DNA from: JAJDTQ01 sp963422385
Lineage (GTDB): Bacteria; Desulfobacterota; Binatia; UBA9968; JAJDTQ01
Assembly: GCA_963422385.1 (NCBI GenBank)
Contig: OY729432.1
Span: forward strand, 2,418,001-2,482,000
Direction of reading: 5' to 3'
Length of the DNA stretch: 64,000 bases
In this document: positions 25,894-34,965 of the stretch, in pieces
Position numbering within the stretch: position 1 is the stretch's first letter
How the letters are laid out: every line of letters begins with the position of its first letter
Notes under the pieces: model-generated
Told to the model about the DNA's origin: nothing
Databases searched by the model: none
What the model saw: the letters and a program-made list of their open reading frames with translations, nothing else
Position numbers and translations under genes: made by a program

Positions 25894-26952
25894 GTGGGCC
25901 AGGACGCCCGGTTGACGGACCCGCGGGGAGCGGGTTATCGTATGCCCGCGGAATGGGAGCCCCATGCGGCCACGTGGCTCGCGTGGCCGCACAACGTCGA
26001 TACCTGGCCGGATGACCTCGATCGAGTGCGGCAGACCTGGGTCGCGATGATCCTCACGCTGGTCGCCGGCGAGCCAGTCCATCTGCTGGTCAACGACGCG
26101 TCCTCCGAGACCAAGGTAGCGGCCCGGCTCGGGCGTGGTGGAGTCGACACGCGCCGTGTCATGTTCCACCGCATCCCCACCGTCGACGTGTGGATCCGGG
26201 ACTACGGGCCGACCTTCATCACCCGTGCGGCCTCCTCCGGTGCCTTGGCGTTTGTCAACTGGCGGTTCAACGCCTGGGGGCTGAAATACCCGGACTACGT
26301 AGCGGACGACGGCGTGCCGATGCAGATCAACGAGTCCCTCGGCCTGCCTGCGTTCGCGCCGGGAATCGTGCTGGAGGGGGGCTCCATCGACGTCAACGGC
26401 GCCGGTATCTGTCTGGTGACCGAGGAGTGCCTGCTCAATCTCAACCGGAACCCGGTGCGCGCACGGGCGGACATCGAGGAGTTGCTGATCTCCGCTCTGG
26501 GGCTCCGGCACATCCTCTGGCTGCCGGCCGGCCTGGTGGGCGACGACACCGACGGCCACATCGACAACCTCGCGCGCTTCGTGGACACCGACACCGTCGT
26601 GTGTGTGGTGGAGCCGGACCCCAGGGACGAGAACCACCGGGCGCTGCAAGAGAACTACCGCTGTCTGACGTCCGCCACGGATCCGCACGGTCGCCGGCTC
26701 CGCGTCGTGCCGCTGCCGCAGCCCGATCCGGTGATGGCGGGCGATGACAGGCTCCCCGCGAGCTACGCCAACTTCTATATCGCCAACGGCGTGGTGCTCG
26801 TTCCGCTCTACGGCGGATCCAGGGATCAGGCCGCCCTCGATACCCTTGCGCCGCTGTTTCCCGGCCGGCGGGTAGCGGGCATCGACGCGCGTGCGTTGAT
26901 TCCGGGTCTGGGGGGGATACACTGCGTCACGCAGCAGCAGCCTGCGACTTGA
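25894..26952 (+). CDS. aguA: Agmatine deiminase
   Basis: 352 residues from a GTG start 3 bases after aguB. It converts agmatine to N-carbamoylputrescine and ammonia. Visible guanidine-modifying enzyme motifs: DVWIRDYGPTF near residue 90, GGSIDVNG near 165, the DDTDGHIDNLARF catalytic Asp-His block near 212, and the nucleophile Cys344 in LGGIHCVTQQQP at the C-terminus. No signal peptide. Together with AguB it forms a complete two-step polyamine route; no arginine decarboxylase gene lies in the window. Confidence 0.96.
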   Translation: MGQDARLTDPRGAGYRMPAEWEPHAATWLAWPHNVDTWPDDLDRVRQTWVAMILTLVAGEPVHLLVNDASSETKVAARLGRGGVDTRRVMFHRIPTVDVWIRDYGPTFITRAASSGALAFVNWRFNAWGLKYPDYVADDGVPMQINESLGLPAFAPGIVLEGGSIDVNGAGICLVTEECLLNLNRNPVRARADIEELLISALGLRHILWLPAGLVGDDTDGHIDNLARFVDTDTVVCVVEPDPRDENHRALQENYRCLTSATDPHGRRLRVVPLPQPDPVMAGDDRLPASYANFYIANGVVLVPLYGGSRDQAALDTLAPLFPGRRVAGIDARALIPGLGGIHCVTQQQPAT

Positions 26953-26964
26953 CAGGCCGCCCGC

Positions 26965-27240
26965 GTGTTTCTAGTGTTTGCGTTTCGTGAGCGTATTTTT
27001 GAAACACTACACCAAGTGTCCCGTGTCATGGCGCGGGTCGTAGAAATCGGCAAGGTTCGCCGGGAGCAACGCCGGCGGCTGGAACGGGACGTCACGGATC
27101 AATGCATCGAGGTGCTGGAGTGGAATCTCCGGAGCAGCCTCGACCGTTACTTTCTCGCGCCCCGTGAGGAGCGGCTGGATCGGGCCACCAGGATCCGCCG
27201 GCTCAGCGAGGTGCTCGAGTACACCTTGCGGTTGCCGTAA
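26965..27240 (+). CDS. Small hypothetical helical protein
   Basis: 91 residues from a GTG, or 70 from the ATG at 27028. The part from MARVVEIGKVRREQRRRLE on is charged and helical and has normal codon bias. No domain recognised. It follows aguA by 12 bases on the same strand. Confidence 0.45.
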   Translation: MFLVFAFRERIFETLHQVSRVMARVVEIGKVRREQRRRLERDVTDQCIEVLEWNLRSSLDRYFLAPREERLDRATRIRRLSEVLEYTLRLP

Positions 27241-27272
27241 CCCGCGCACCGGAACGTACCGACGGCGCGTTT

Positions 27273-27521
27273 TCACCAGATCATGCGCGCGACCCGGTAG
27301 TGGGCCTGGACGTATTCCTTGGCCCGGGTTTCGGCGGCCTCGGCGGATTCGCCGCCGAAACGAAGCGGGAGACCCGACCGCGCCAGCACAAGACAGGCAT
27401 CGTCGAGCGCGGCGCCGCCGATGAGGACGGGATAGGCCGACCACGAGGCGCCGTCTTCGACCGATCGGATCTCGACCCTGACGACGCCGTTGATGGAAGG
27501 AACGTGGATGTCGAGCTTCAT
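27273..27521 (-). CDS. Small hypothetical protein
   Basis: 82 residues, beginning MKLDIHVPSINGVVRVEIR, a beta-rich pattern, with a helical C-terminal half (SAEAAETRAKEYVQAHYR). No ribosome site is obvious and no family recognised. It is convergent with the preceding small ORF. Confidence 0.4.
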   Translation of the reverse strand: MKLDIHVPSINGVVRVEIRSVEDGASWSAYPVLIGGAALDDACLVLARSGLPLRFGGESAEAAETRAKEYVQAHYRVARMIW

Positions 27522-27620
27522 GCGGCGTCAGTCTGGCGTCCGGACGGTATCAAGTCAAGTTTTCCGCCGCGGCGTTTGAAGGACCGGGTCCCCCGACAGA
27601 CCGGATGACAGGACACTAAA

Positions 27621-28010
27621 GTGCCGACGCAGCCCAGCAAGCAGATCGAGACCATCCCCAATCCACGGCAGGACCGGGACTACGAGGTGTCCATGGACTG
27701 TCCGGAGTTCACCTGCGTCTGCCCCAAGACCGGACAACCGGACTTCGCCACCATCCGGGTCCGTTACGTTCCGGGTCCGCGTTGCGTCGAGCTCCTGTCG
27801 TTGAAGCTTTACCTCTGGTCGTTCCGGGAAGAGCGCGCCTTTCACGAGGACGTGGTCAACCGGATCCTGGACGACTTGGTGGCCGCCTGCTCACCGAAGT
27901 TCATAAGGGTCATCGGCGACTTCAATGTTCGAGGCGGGATCCACACGGTGGTGACCGCTGGGCACGGGACCGCGCCCAAGGGGTCCGGCCGGGAACCCGG
28001 CGACGGGTGA
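27621..28010 (+). CDS. queF: NADPH-dependent preQ0 reductase, type I QueF
   Basis: 129 residues from GTG. QueF reduces the nitrile of 7-cyano-7-deazaguanine to the amine preQ1 in queuosine synthesis. The catalytic Cys34 and Asp41 lie in CPKTGQPDFATI, and the NADPH-binding signature SLKLYLWSFREERAFHED follows, as in the single-domain unimodular type. No other queuosine genes are adjacent, although a QueG-like Fe-S protein is encoded at 11348-12355. The dnaB start lies 3 bases past the stop codon. Confidence 0.95.
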   Translation: MPTQPSKQIETIPNPRQDRDYEVSMDCPEFTCVCPKTGQPDFATIRVRYVPGPRCVELLSLKLYLWSFREERAFHEDVVNRILDDLVAACSPKFIRVIGDFNVRGGIHTVVTAGHGTAPKGSGREPGDG

Positions 28011-28013
28011 CCC

Positions 28014-29390
28014 ATGGCTGACGTAACGGAAAACCTTCACCGGCTCCCTCCCCAGAACCTGGACGCGGAAGCCTCGATTCTCGGCGGCGTGCTGCTGGAT
28101 AACGACGCCATCAACACGGCCATCGAGCACGTCAACCCGGACGACCTCTACCGCGAGTCGCACCGCAAGATCTATCGCGCCATGGTGGAGCTCTGGGACC
28201 GCAACGAGCCGGTGGACCTCATCACTCTGAGCGACCATCTGAAGGCCAAGGGGGAGTTGGAAACCGTGGGCGGCTCCGCCTACCTCGCGGAGCTTGCGAG
28301 CCAGGTGCCCACCGCCGCCAATATCGCCTACTACGCGCGCATCGTGAGGGAGAAGGCCATTCTCCGTCACCTGATCCGGACATCGACCGATATCGCCACT
28401 CGCGGGATGGAAGAACGGGGTGACGTGGACACGTTCCTGGACGACGCCGAGCGCGCCATCTTCGACATTTCGGAAAAGCGCATCAACTCGTCGTTCGTTC
28501 GGGTCGGCGATGTGATGACGGACACCATCAAGAAGGTCGACGAACTCTACCAGCGTAAGGAGATGGTCACCGGCGTGGCCACGGGCTATCGCGACGTCGA
28601 CCGGCTGACCGCGGGTTTCCAACCCTCGGACCTTCTCATCATCGCCGGCCGGCCGGGCATGGGGAAGACCGCGTTCGCGCTCAACATCGCGGTAAACGCC
28701 GGGCTCCACGGCATCGGCGTGGCCGTCTTCTCCCTCGAGATGGCGATGGAGCAGCTCGTCCTCCGGATGCTCTGCGCGGAGGCGCGCGTGGACCACTCCC
28801 GGCTCCGGACCGGTTATCTCCGGGAGAACGAGTTCCCCGCGCTGGTGGGGGCGGCCGGGCGGCTGGCCGAGGCGCCGGTCTACATCGACGATACGCCCGC
28901 GGTGACGGTGCTGGAGGTGCGCGCCAAGACCCGGCGGCTCCTGCGCGACCGGACCCGCAAGATCGGTCTGGTGGTCGTCGACTACCTGCAGCTCATGCGC
29001 GGCCCCCGCGACTCGCCCAACCGTGAGCAAGAGATCTCGGAGATATCGCGCTCTCTCAAGGCCCTCGCCAAGGAACTGAATGTTCCCGTCGTCGCCCTCT
29101 CGCAGCTCAACCGGCGGGTGGAGGAACGGGGCGACAAGCGTCCCTTGATGGCGGACCTGCGGGAGTCCGGCGCCATCGAGCAGGACGCCGACGTGATCAT
29201 GTTCGTTTACCGCGAGGATGCCTACGAAAAGGACCCGAAGAAGCATACGGGTGTGGCCGAGATCATCATCGCCAAGCAGCGCAATGGTCCGGTGGACAAT
29301 GTCCGGCTGACCTTCCTGAAGGAATACACCCGTTTCGAGGACTATACCGGGCGGGACGATGAGGGCTTCTCCGACGCCGAGGAATATTAG
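28014..29390 (+). CDS. dnaB: Replicative DNA helicase DnaB
   Basis: 458 residues. The N-terminal domain begins with RLPPQNLDAEASILGGVLLD-like sequence (about 8-27), typical of DnaB. The RecA-like motor has Walker A IIAGRPGMGKTAF near residue 213, Walker B VVVDYLQLM near 322, and the SEISRSLKALAKELNVPVVA and DLRESGAIEQDAD blocks. No intein is present. It unwinds DNA at the replication fork as a hexamer. Its last 4 bases overlap the convergent thiE gene. Confidence 0.97.
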   Translation: MADVTENLHRLPPQNLDAEASILGGVLLDNDAINTAIEHVNPDDLYRESHRKIYRAMVELWDRNEPVDLITLSDHLKAKGELETVGGSAYLAELASQVPTAANIAYYARIVREKAILRHLIRTSTDIATRGMEERGDVDTFLDDAERAIFDISEKRINSSFVRVGDVMTDTIKKVDELYQRKEMVTGVATGYRDVDRLTAGFQPSDLLIIAGRPGMGKTAFALNIAVNAGLHGIGVAVFSLEMAMEQLVLRMLCAEARVDHSRLRTGYLRENEFPALVGAAGRLAEAPVYIDDTPAVTVLEVRAKTRRLLRDRTRKIGLVVVDYLQLMRGPRDSPNREQEISEISRSLKALAKELNVPVVALSQLNRRVEERGDKRPLMADLRESGAIEQDADVIMFVYREDAYEKDPKKHTGVAEIIIAKQRNGPVDNVRLTFLKEYTRFEDYTGRDDEGFSDAEEY

Positions 29391-30031
29391 GAATTTCCTC
29401 GCCGGGTGTCGGAGGGTTCCAGTTGGAGAATCTCCTTCACGCGCGCGGTGACGTCGTCACCCCGGGTCAGGTAGCTGACAATGGCGGCCGCGTCCGCGCC
29501 GCTGCTCCACGTCTGCGCGACATTTTCGGCGGTGATGCCGCCGATGGCAACGATGGGAATGCATACCCGGCGCCGCACGGACTCGAGCATGGATGGGCCT
29601 CGGGACGCGTAGCCCGTCTCCTTGGTGCGGGTGGGGAACATGGGGCCGAAACCGATGTAGTCGGCTCCGCCCTGCTCCGCGGCTTCCGCCTGTTCCCGGC
29701 TGTGGGTGGAGATGCCGATGAGCCTTTTCCCCATGAGGGGCCGTACCGCTTCGAGCGGCAGGTCGTCTTGTCCCAGATGCACGCCGTCGGCACGGGCGGC
29801 CAGGGCGATGTCCACCCGGTCGTTGACGATGAAGAGGCAACCCTGGCGGGAGGTGCGTTCGCGAGCGGTCAGGGCCAGCCGCAGGAACTCGTCCGCCGGC
29901 CGTTCCTTCACTCTCAACTGGAGTACCGTAACGCCGCCCGCCAGCATGGCGTCGATCACGGAAGCCAGCGGACGGCCCCCGGTCCGGTCCGGATCCGCGA
30001 TGGCATACAGTCGCGACGGCAGACAGCTCAC
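29387..30031 (-). CDS. thiE: Thiamine-phosphate synthase
   Basis: 214 residues from a GTG that overlaps the stop of the upstream response-regulator gene (GTGA). It joins HMP-PP and thiazole phosphate. Family motifs: LQLRVKERPADEF, FIVNDRVDIALAARADGVHLG, GFGPMFPTRTKETGY and VAIGGITAENV. No TPP riboswitch is visible, and the gene is probably expressed as the last cistron after the two-component pair. It is convergent with dnaB. Confidence 0.94.
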   Translation of the reverse strand: MSCLPSRLYAIADPDRTGGRPLASVIDAMLAGGVTVLQLRVKERPADEFLRLALTARERTSRQGCLFIVNDRVDIALAARADGVHLGQDDLPLEAVRPLMGKRLIGISTHSREQAEAAEQGGADYIGFGPMFPTRTKETGYASRGPSMLESVRRRVCIPIVAIGGITAENVAQTWSSGADAAAIVSYLTRGDDVTARVKEILQLEPSDTRRGNS

Positions 30032-31470
30032 GGTTCCCGCTTCACGGTGATGTGGAGGTCCGTGGTCTTCTTCCGCAACGTGTTGCGGTTGATGCCGAGC
30101 AGTTGAGCGGCGCGGACCTGGTTTCCCCGGGTCGCCTCCAGGGTCAGCTCGATGAGGGGCCGCTCCACTCGTTCCATGACGACGGAATACAGGTTCTCCA
30201 CCCGGACTCCACGAGTGCGTCGGAAGTAGTCTTCCAGCTTGCCCCGGATGACCTCCTCCAGCGACAGGCTGTCGTAATCGTTCGACGCCGGTTCCGGCGG
30301 GCTCGACAGAGCGAAGTCCCTTGCCGACAGGACCGGTCCCGGGGACAGCACCGCGGCACGGATGAGCACGTTTTCAAGCTCCCGCACGTTGCCGGGCCAG
30401 TCATATTGCTGGAGCTCCTTCAACGCGTCCGGCGAGACTCCCGACACCTGCGTCCCCATGTCACTGTTGACCTTGGCGATGAAGAACTCGATCAGCACGG
30501 GGAGATCGGAACGCCGGTCCCTCAGGGGCGGGATCTCCAGCGGTATGACGTTGAGGCGGAAGTAGAGGTCGTCCCGGAAACGGCTTTCGTGCACCGCCTT
30601 CTCCAGGTCCTGGTTGGTGGCGGCCAGAAGCCGGGCGTCCGACTGGAGCGGGTCCTTTCCGCCCACCCGCCGATAGGACCCGTCCTGCAGCACGCGCAGC
30701 AGCTTGGTCTGCAGCTCCAGCGGAAGCTCGCCGATCTCATCCAGAAACAGGGTGCCCCCCTGGGCCTGCTCGAAGGTCCCCAGGTGCCGTTCCAGGGCCC
30801 CGGTAAACGCCCCCTTTTCGTGGCCGAACAGCTCGGATTCCAGCAGGTCTCTCGGAATCGCCGCGCAGTTCAGCGGCACGAAGGGTTTCTCCCAACGGGC
30901 GGAGTTGTAGTGAATCGTCTTTGCCACCAACTCCTTGCCGGTTCCGCTCTCACCATGGATCAGGATGGTGGTGTCGGTGCCGGCAACCTGTCCGATGGTC
31001 TTGAAGACCTGCTGCATGGCGACGCTGGTGCCGATCATGTTGACGCCGGGCTCGTACTTCTTCTTGACCTCATTCTTGAGGTCGCCGAGCTCCCGGGTAA
31101 GCCGGTGCCGGTCCAGCGCCCGTTCCACCAACACCATCAACACGTCGAGGTCGAAGGGCTTGGTGAGATAGTCGAAAGCCCCGGCCTTCATGGCGTCGAT
31201 GGCGTTGCGCATGGTGTTCTGCGCGGTCATGACGATGAACGGCGTCTGAAGGAAGGATTCCCTGGCCCAATCGAGAAGCACCAGTCCCTCGATATCCGGT
31301 AGCTGAATGTCGAGCACGACGGCGTCGAAGGTGGACTCTTCCAGGAACTGCCGCGCCTCCGTTCCCCTTGCGGCGCCGGCCACCCAGTATCCCTGCCGCT
31401 CCAGAGCCTTCCAGAGTACGCGGCTCAGGGACTCGTCGTCTTCCACCAGTAGGATACGGCCCTGTTCCAT
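30028..31470 (-). CDS. NtrC-family sigma-54-dependent response regulator
   Basis: 480 residues with the full NtrC layout: receiver domain with phospho-acceptor D54 (VVLDIQLPD), AAA+ domain with Walker A GESGTGKELVAK, the sigma-54 contact loop GAFTGA, and Walker B LFLDEIGELP, and a C-terminal Fis-type helix-turn-helix (AAQLLGINRNTLRKK). It activates sigma-54 promoters on phosphorylation. The kinase gene lies 2 bases upstream on the same strand, so the two form a cognate pair. The resemblance is to NtrC itself, but no glnA or glnB lies nearby to confirm nitrogen control. Confidence 0.93.
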   Translation of the reverse strand: MEQGRILLVEDDESLSRVLWKALERQGYWVAGAARGTEARQFLEESTFDAVVLDIQLPDIEGLVLLDWARESFLQTPFIVMTAQNTMRNAIDAMKAGAFDYLTKPFDLDVLMVLVERALDRHRLTRELGDLKNEVKKKYEPGVNMIGTSVAMQQVFKTIGQVAGTDTTILIHGESGTGKELVAKTIHYNSARWEKPFVPLNCAAIPRDLLESELFGHEKGAFTGALERHLGTFEQAQGGTLFLDEIGELPLELQTKLLRVLQDGSYRRVGGKDPLQSDARLLAATNQDLEKAVHESRFRDDLYFRLNVIPLEIPPLRDRRSDLPVLIEFFIAKVNSDMGTQVSGVSPDALKELQQYDWPGNVRELENVLIRAAVLSPGPVLSARDFALSSPPEPASNDYDSLSLEEVIRGKLEDYFRRTRGVRVENLYSVVMERVERPLIELTLEATRGNQVRAAQLLGINRNTLRKKTTDLHITVKREP

Positions 31471-31472
31471 GG

Positions 31473-32594
31473 CTAATCCCGTCGGGCGGGCAGCGCGACC
31501 TTGAACACCGATCCTTCGCCCAGTTGGCTTTCCACTCCCAGACGGCCCCCGTGCTCCTTGATGGTGCGATTGCAGATGGCCAGCCCCAGACCGGTCCCGC
31601 GGCTCTTCCGGGTAAAGAAAGGCGAGAAAATGTCCGGCAGGTCATCCTCGTCTATGCCCGTGCCGTCGTCGCGGAAGTCCACGCTGACGAACTTGGTGGT
31701 GCCGGAATGCCCGGTGCGCAACGAGAAGTCCGTTTCGATGCGGGTGGTGACGGTCACGCAGTCAGGCCTGGCCTGTAGCGCGTTCTCCGCCAGGTTGAGA
31801 AAGACCTGGATCAGCCGGCTCCGGTCCCCCATGATCATGGGCAGGCTGGGGTCGAAGAAGCGCTGGATGCGCACCTGTGCGGCGGCCGCCGTATGGACTT
31901 CCAGCCCCAGGACGTGCTCCAGCAGCTCGTGGACGTTCAGCGGCTCCACCTGGAGCCCCGTCGGACGCGCCAAGTCCAGAAGCTGGTCCAGCAGTTGATT
32001 GACCCGATCCACCTCCCGGATCATGATGTCGGTGTTTTCCAGCAGCGATGGGTCGTGGGTCCCCTCGGCGCGAATAAGCTGGGCCGCTCCCTTGATTCCC
32101 CCCAGGGGGTTCTTGATCTCATGGGCCAGGGCGGCCGCCAGCTTGCCCAGGAGAGCCAGCCGGTCCGAACGCCTGAGGTCATCTTCCATGGCCTGTCTCA
32201 GGGTGCGGTCGCGCAAGAGCAGCACGCTGCCGGCGACCCGACCGTCGTGGTCCCGAAGCGGCGAGACCAGCGCACTCACGGGCACGCTCTTTCCGCGCGG
32301 CATGGAGAACTTGTTTTCCGAGCGGCTGGTGCTCTCGTTCGGCCCGAGGCTGTTGTCGATCATGTCCAGCAGCCATCGGTTGGCGCGAAACAGGTCGCCG
32401 GAAGCCCGCGTCAGAAGTTTGCGGGCGGAGAGCCCGGTGAGCGTCTCGGCCGCCTGATTGACGAAAGACACCCCGCGCGTGCAATCCACCACCATGACGG
32501 CATCCTCCAGGCTGGTGAGAACGTCCTGCCAGGAGACCGCCGCCGGAACGTCTCCTGAGTGCGGTGCGATTGCCATGGGCTGCGGGTTCGACAT
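31473..32594 (-). CDS. NtrB-like PAS sensor histidine kinase
   Basis: 373 residues from the ATG at 32594; a frame to 32660 runs into an intergenic palindrome and is rejected. A PAS domain (about 22-130) with no membrane segments is followed by the dimerisation helix with phospho-acceptor H158 (ALAHEIKNPLGG) and an HATPase domain with an N-box NLAENALQA, DDGTGIDEDDL and GTGLGLAICNRTI. The cytosolic PAS layout matches NtrB. It should phosphorylate the adjacent NtrC-like regulator. No good ribosome site is seen before the ATG. Confidence 0.92.
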   Translation of the reverse strand: MSNPQPMAIAPHSGDVPAAVSWQDVLTSLEDAVMVVDCTRGVSFVNQAAETLTGLSARKLLTRASGDLFRANRWLLDMIDNSLGPNESTSRSENKFSMPRGKSVPVSALVSPLRDHDGRVAGSVLLLRDRTLRQAMEDDLRRSDRLALLGKLAAALAHEIKNPLGGIKGAAQLIRAEGTHDPSLLENTDIMIREVDRVNQLLDQLLDLARPTGLQVEPLNVHELLEHVLGLEVHTAAAAQVRIQRFFDPSLPMIMGDRSRLIQVFLNLAENALQARPDCVTVTTRIETDFSLRTGHSGTTKFVSVDFRDDGTGIDEDDLPDIFSPFFTRKSRGTGLGLAICNRTIKEHGGRLGVESQLGEGSVFKVALPARRD

Positions 32595-32622
32595 GGATGG
32601 TTTCAGGCATCGAATGATAACT

Positions 32623-32660
32623 GGTGCAGGGGCAGGTTTCAAACTCACCCCTGCCCGCAC
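32623..32660. repeat. Palindromic intergenic repeat (copy 3, imperfect)
   Basis: GGTGCAGGGGCAGGTTTCAA followed by ACTCACCCCTGCCCGCACC. The arms match the family core with a few changes. It lies in the divergent gap between the kinase and rimP. Confidence 0.75.
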
Positions 32661-32701
32661 CGCGATATTGGCCGACGGAGAGCCCCAACGAGAGTCCTAA
32701 C

Positions 32702-32730
32702 TTGCATTCGGTCGCCTCAGTGTGTAAAAG
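32702..32730 (+). promoter_or_regulatory. Possible promoter of the rimP-nusA-infB operon
   Basis: TTGCAT at 32702-32707, 17 bases, TAAAAG at 32725-32730. The expected start, near 32737, lies just before the hairpin at 32742. Weak boxes, so tentative. Confidence 0.4.
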
Positions 32731-32741
32731 GATAGGCATCG

Positions 32742-32765
32742 GTGGGCAGCTTGCCCGCTTTTTTA
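32742..32765 (+). terminator. Intrinsic terminator or attenuator in the rimP leader
   Basis: A 7-bp stem (GTGGGCA / TGCCCGC, one G-U pair) with a 3-base loop, directly followed by six T residues and then ATTTGAGG. The rimP ATG is 13 bases further on. The position, right at the 5' end of the operon, suggests termination control of the operon rather than the end of another gene, because the upstream gene is divergent. Confidence 0.7.
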
Positions 32766-32777
32766 TTTGAGGTGCGT

Positions 32778-33269
32778 ATGGCGGCAAGGGAGACAGTGGA
32801 CCGCCTCTGGGAGATCGTGGACCCGTTGGCTACGGACGAGGGTTTGGAGGTGGTGGATATCGAGCTCCGGCACGAGGGGAGATCGGGCCGCGTTCTGCGC
32901 GTCTACCTGGACAAGGTCGAGAAGCAGGACGAAACCGAGGCCCCGGGGGTCGAGGAGCTGGGCCGGGTCAGCCGGGAGCTCAGCGACATCCTGGATGTCT
33001 ACGACATCGTGGCGGGTTCCTATACCCTGGAGGTCTCTTCTCCCGGTATCAACCGTCCGCTCACGAAACCGGAGCATTTCGCCAGGTGCGTCGGACAAAG
33101 GGTCCGGGTCCATACCGGTGAGATGATCGGCGGCCGGAAAAAGTTTCTGGGACCGCTTCACGGCGCCGCCGGAGACGGTGTCGTGGTGCTGCAGGACGGG
33201 CGGGGAGTGTTTATCCCTTTCGGCCTTATCGTCAAGGCCAATGTCGAGTACGAGTGGACTTCACCCTGA
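32778..33269 (+). CDS. rimP: Ribosome maturation factor RimP
   Basis: 163 residues from the ATG at 32778 (GAGG upstream). RimP helps assemble the 30S subunit. The N-terminal domain has the DEGLEVVDIELRHEG strand pair, SYTLEVSSPGINRPL is the diagnostic block, and a C-terminal SH3-like domain ends in KANVEYEW. It is the first gene of the conserved rimP-nusA-infB operon; a hairpin and T-tract lie just upstream. Confidence 0.94.
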   Translation: MAARETVDRLWEIVDPLATDEGLEVVDIELRHEGRSGRVLRVYLDKVEKQDETEAPGVEELGRVSRELSDILDVYDIVAGSYTLEVSSPGINRPLTKPEHFARCVGQRVRVHTGEMIGGRKKFLGPLHGAAGDGVVVLQDGRGVFIPFGLIVKANVEYEWTSP

Positions 33270-33290
33270 TGCCGGGGTTGGGGGAAAAAG

Positions 33291-34703
33291 ATGCAGCAGG
33301 ATCTTAATCGAGTCATCGAACAGGTGACCAAGGAAAAGGGGATCGACAAGGAGATCCTGGTCGAGGCCATCGAGTCCGCCATGGTGTCGGCGGCCAAGAA
33401 GACGTTCGGCGCGGAGCGGAATTTCGAGGCGCAGTACAATCCCGATATCGGGGAGATCGAGCTGTTCGAGCCCAAGGTGGTGGTGGATGACGTCGCGGAC
33501 CCCGAAACCGAGATCGATATCGAGGGTGCCCGCGAAACGCTGGACCCGGACGTGGAGCTGGGCGATGAGCTGCTCATGAAGATCGACTCCGCGGTGTTCG
33601 GCCGGATCGCGGCGCAGGCGGCGAAGCAGAACATTGTACAGCGGGTGCGGGATGTCGAGCGCGAGATCATTTTCAATGAGTTCAAGGATCGCCAGGGCGA
33701 GCTGGTTCACGGCATCGTGCAACGCTTCGAGAAGAACAACCTCATCGTGAACTTGGGGAGGACCAATGCGATCCTGCCGGAGAAGGAGCAGGTGCCGCGG
33801 GAACGGTATCGCCAGGGTGACCGGATCCGGGCGTACATCGTCAGCGTCGAGATGACCAGCCGCGGCCCTCAGATCGTGTTGTCGCGGACCCACCCGGGCA
33901 TGCTGATCAAGCTGTTCGAGCAGGAGGTCCCCGAGATCTATGAAGGGATCGTCGAGGTCAAGGGAGCCGCCCGCGAGCCGGGCGGCCGGGCCAAGATCGC
34001 CGTGACCTCCAACGATCTGGACGTGGATCCGGTAGGCGCCTGTGTGGGCATGAAGGGAACCCGGGTTCAGTCGGTGGTGCAGGAGTTGCGGGGAGAGAAG
34101 ATCGACATCGTCCACTGGATCTCGGAGCAGGCCGAATATGTCTGCCGTGCGCTGGCTCCCGCCAGGGTCACCAAGATCCTGCTGGACGAGGAAGCCCACA
34201 GCATGGAGGTCATCGTGCCCGATGAGCAGCTCTCTCTGGCCATTGGGCGCAAGGGTCAGAATGTTCGACTGGCCTCCCGACTCACCGGTTGGGGCATCGA
34301 TGCCCGTAGCGAGTCGGATGCGGATGAGGAGAGCCGGCAGGCGAGGCAGTCGCTGTCCGCGATTCCCGGGGTGAGCGAGGTGATGGCGGAGCTTCTCTAC
34401 CAGTCGGGGTTCAAATCGGCCGAGGACCTGGCGGATGCCGAGGCGGCCACCATCAACGAGATCACCGGCATCGAGCCCGAGAAGGCCTTGGCCATCCTGG
34501 AGGCGTGCACGAAGCACGTGGAGGAAGAGCGTGCGCGGGCGGCCCGGGAGGCCGAGGAGGCTGCGCGGGCGGTGGAGGCGGCAGGGTCCGAGGCGGAGCC
34601 TGCGGTAGACGGAGCGGTGGAGGCGGCCGGCGAGCCCGCGGAAGAGCCGGCTGCGGGGGCGGATGAAGATGATGTGGGGACGAGCCCTCGGCAAGGTGCC
34701 TAA
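33291..34703 (+). CDS. nusA: Transcription termination/antitermination factor NusA
   Basis: 470 residues. Order: N-terminal RNA polymerase-binding domain (1-125), S1 domain (from ELVHGIVQRFEKNNLIVNLG), KH1 and KH2 (VGACVGMKGTRVQSVVQEL and LAIGRKGQNVRLASRLTGW), and one helix-hairpin-helix module (about 355-405). The tail after residue 415 is low-complexity Ala/Glu. GGGGGAAAAAG precedes the ATG. NusA modulates pausing, termination and antitermination. The 3' end overlaps ylxR by 41 bases. Confidence 0.96.
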   Translation: MQQDLNRVIEQVTKEKGIDKEILVEAIESAMVSAAKKTFGAERNFEAQYNPDIGEIELFEPKVVVDDVADPETEIDIEGARETLDPDVELGDELLMKIDSAVFGRIAAQAAKQNIVQRVRDVEREIIFNEFKDRQGELVHGIVQRFEKNNLIVNLGRTNAILPEKEQVPRERYRQGDRIRAYIVSVEMTSRGPQIVLSRTHPGMLIKLFEQEVPEIYEGIVEVKGAAREPGGRAKIAVTSNDLDVDPVGACVGMKGTRVQSVVQELRGEKIDIVHWISEQAEYVCRALAPARVTKILLDEEAHSMEVIVPDEQLSLAIGRKGQNVRLASRLTGWGIDARSESDADEESRQARQSLSAIPGVSEVMAELLYQSGFKSAEDLADAEAATINEITGIEPEKALAILEACTKHVEEERARAAREAEEAARAVEAAGSEAEPAVDGAVEAAGEPAEEPAAGADEDDVGTSPRQGA

Positions 34704-34965
34704 GAGCGCTCGTTCGCCGGTACGGACCTGTCTGGGTTGCGGTCAACGTGACGAAAAGACCGCCTTGCGGCGGATCGCGATTACGGAGGAAGGCCTGCAA
34801 CCGGAAGAATTCAGGGGACGAGGAGGCTATCTGCATATCAGCGAGGATTGTTGGCGCGCTTTCCTGAAACGCAAGAAGATGTATCGGGCGTTTCATCGCG
34901 ATCTGTCTCGCAAGGATCGAGAGGATCTGTTGGGAAGGCTTCGCGCTCAATGGAGTGGGAAATGA
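34663..34965 (+). CDS. ylxR: YlxR family (DUF448) RNA-binding protein
   Basis: 100 residues. The family signature is present: RTCLGCGQRDEKTALRRI near residue 21, then GRGGYLHISEDCWRAFLKRK. YlxR proteins are small, basic and conserved between nusA and infB in many bacteria; a role in RNA or ribosome binding is proposed. It starts inside the end of nusA, and its stop codon overlaps the infB start (ATGA), so coupled translation is likely. Confidence 0.9.
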   Translation: MKMMWGRALGKVPKSARSPVRTCLGCGQRDEKTALRRIAITEEGLQPEEFRGRGGYLHISEDCWRAFLKRKKMYRAFHRDLSRKDREDLLGRLRAQWSGK

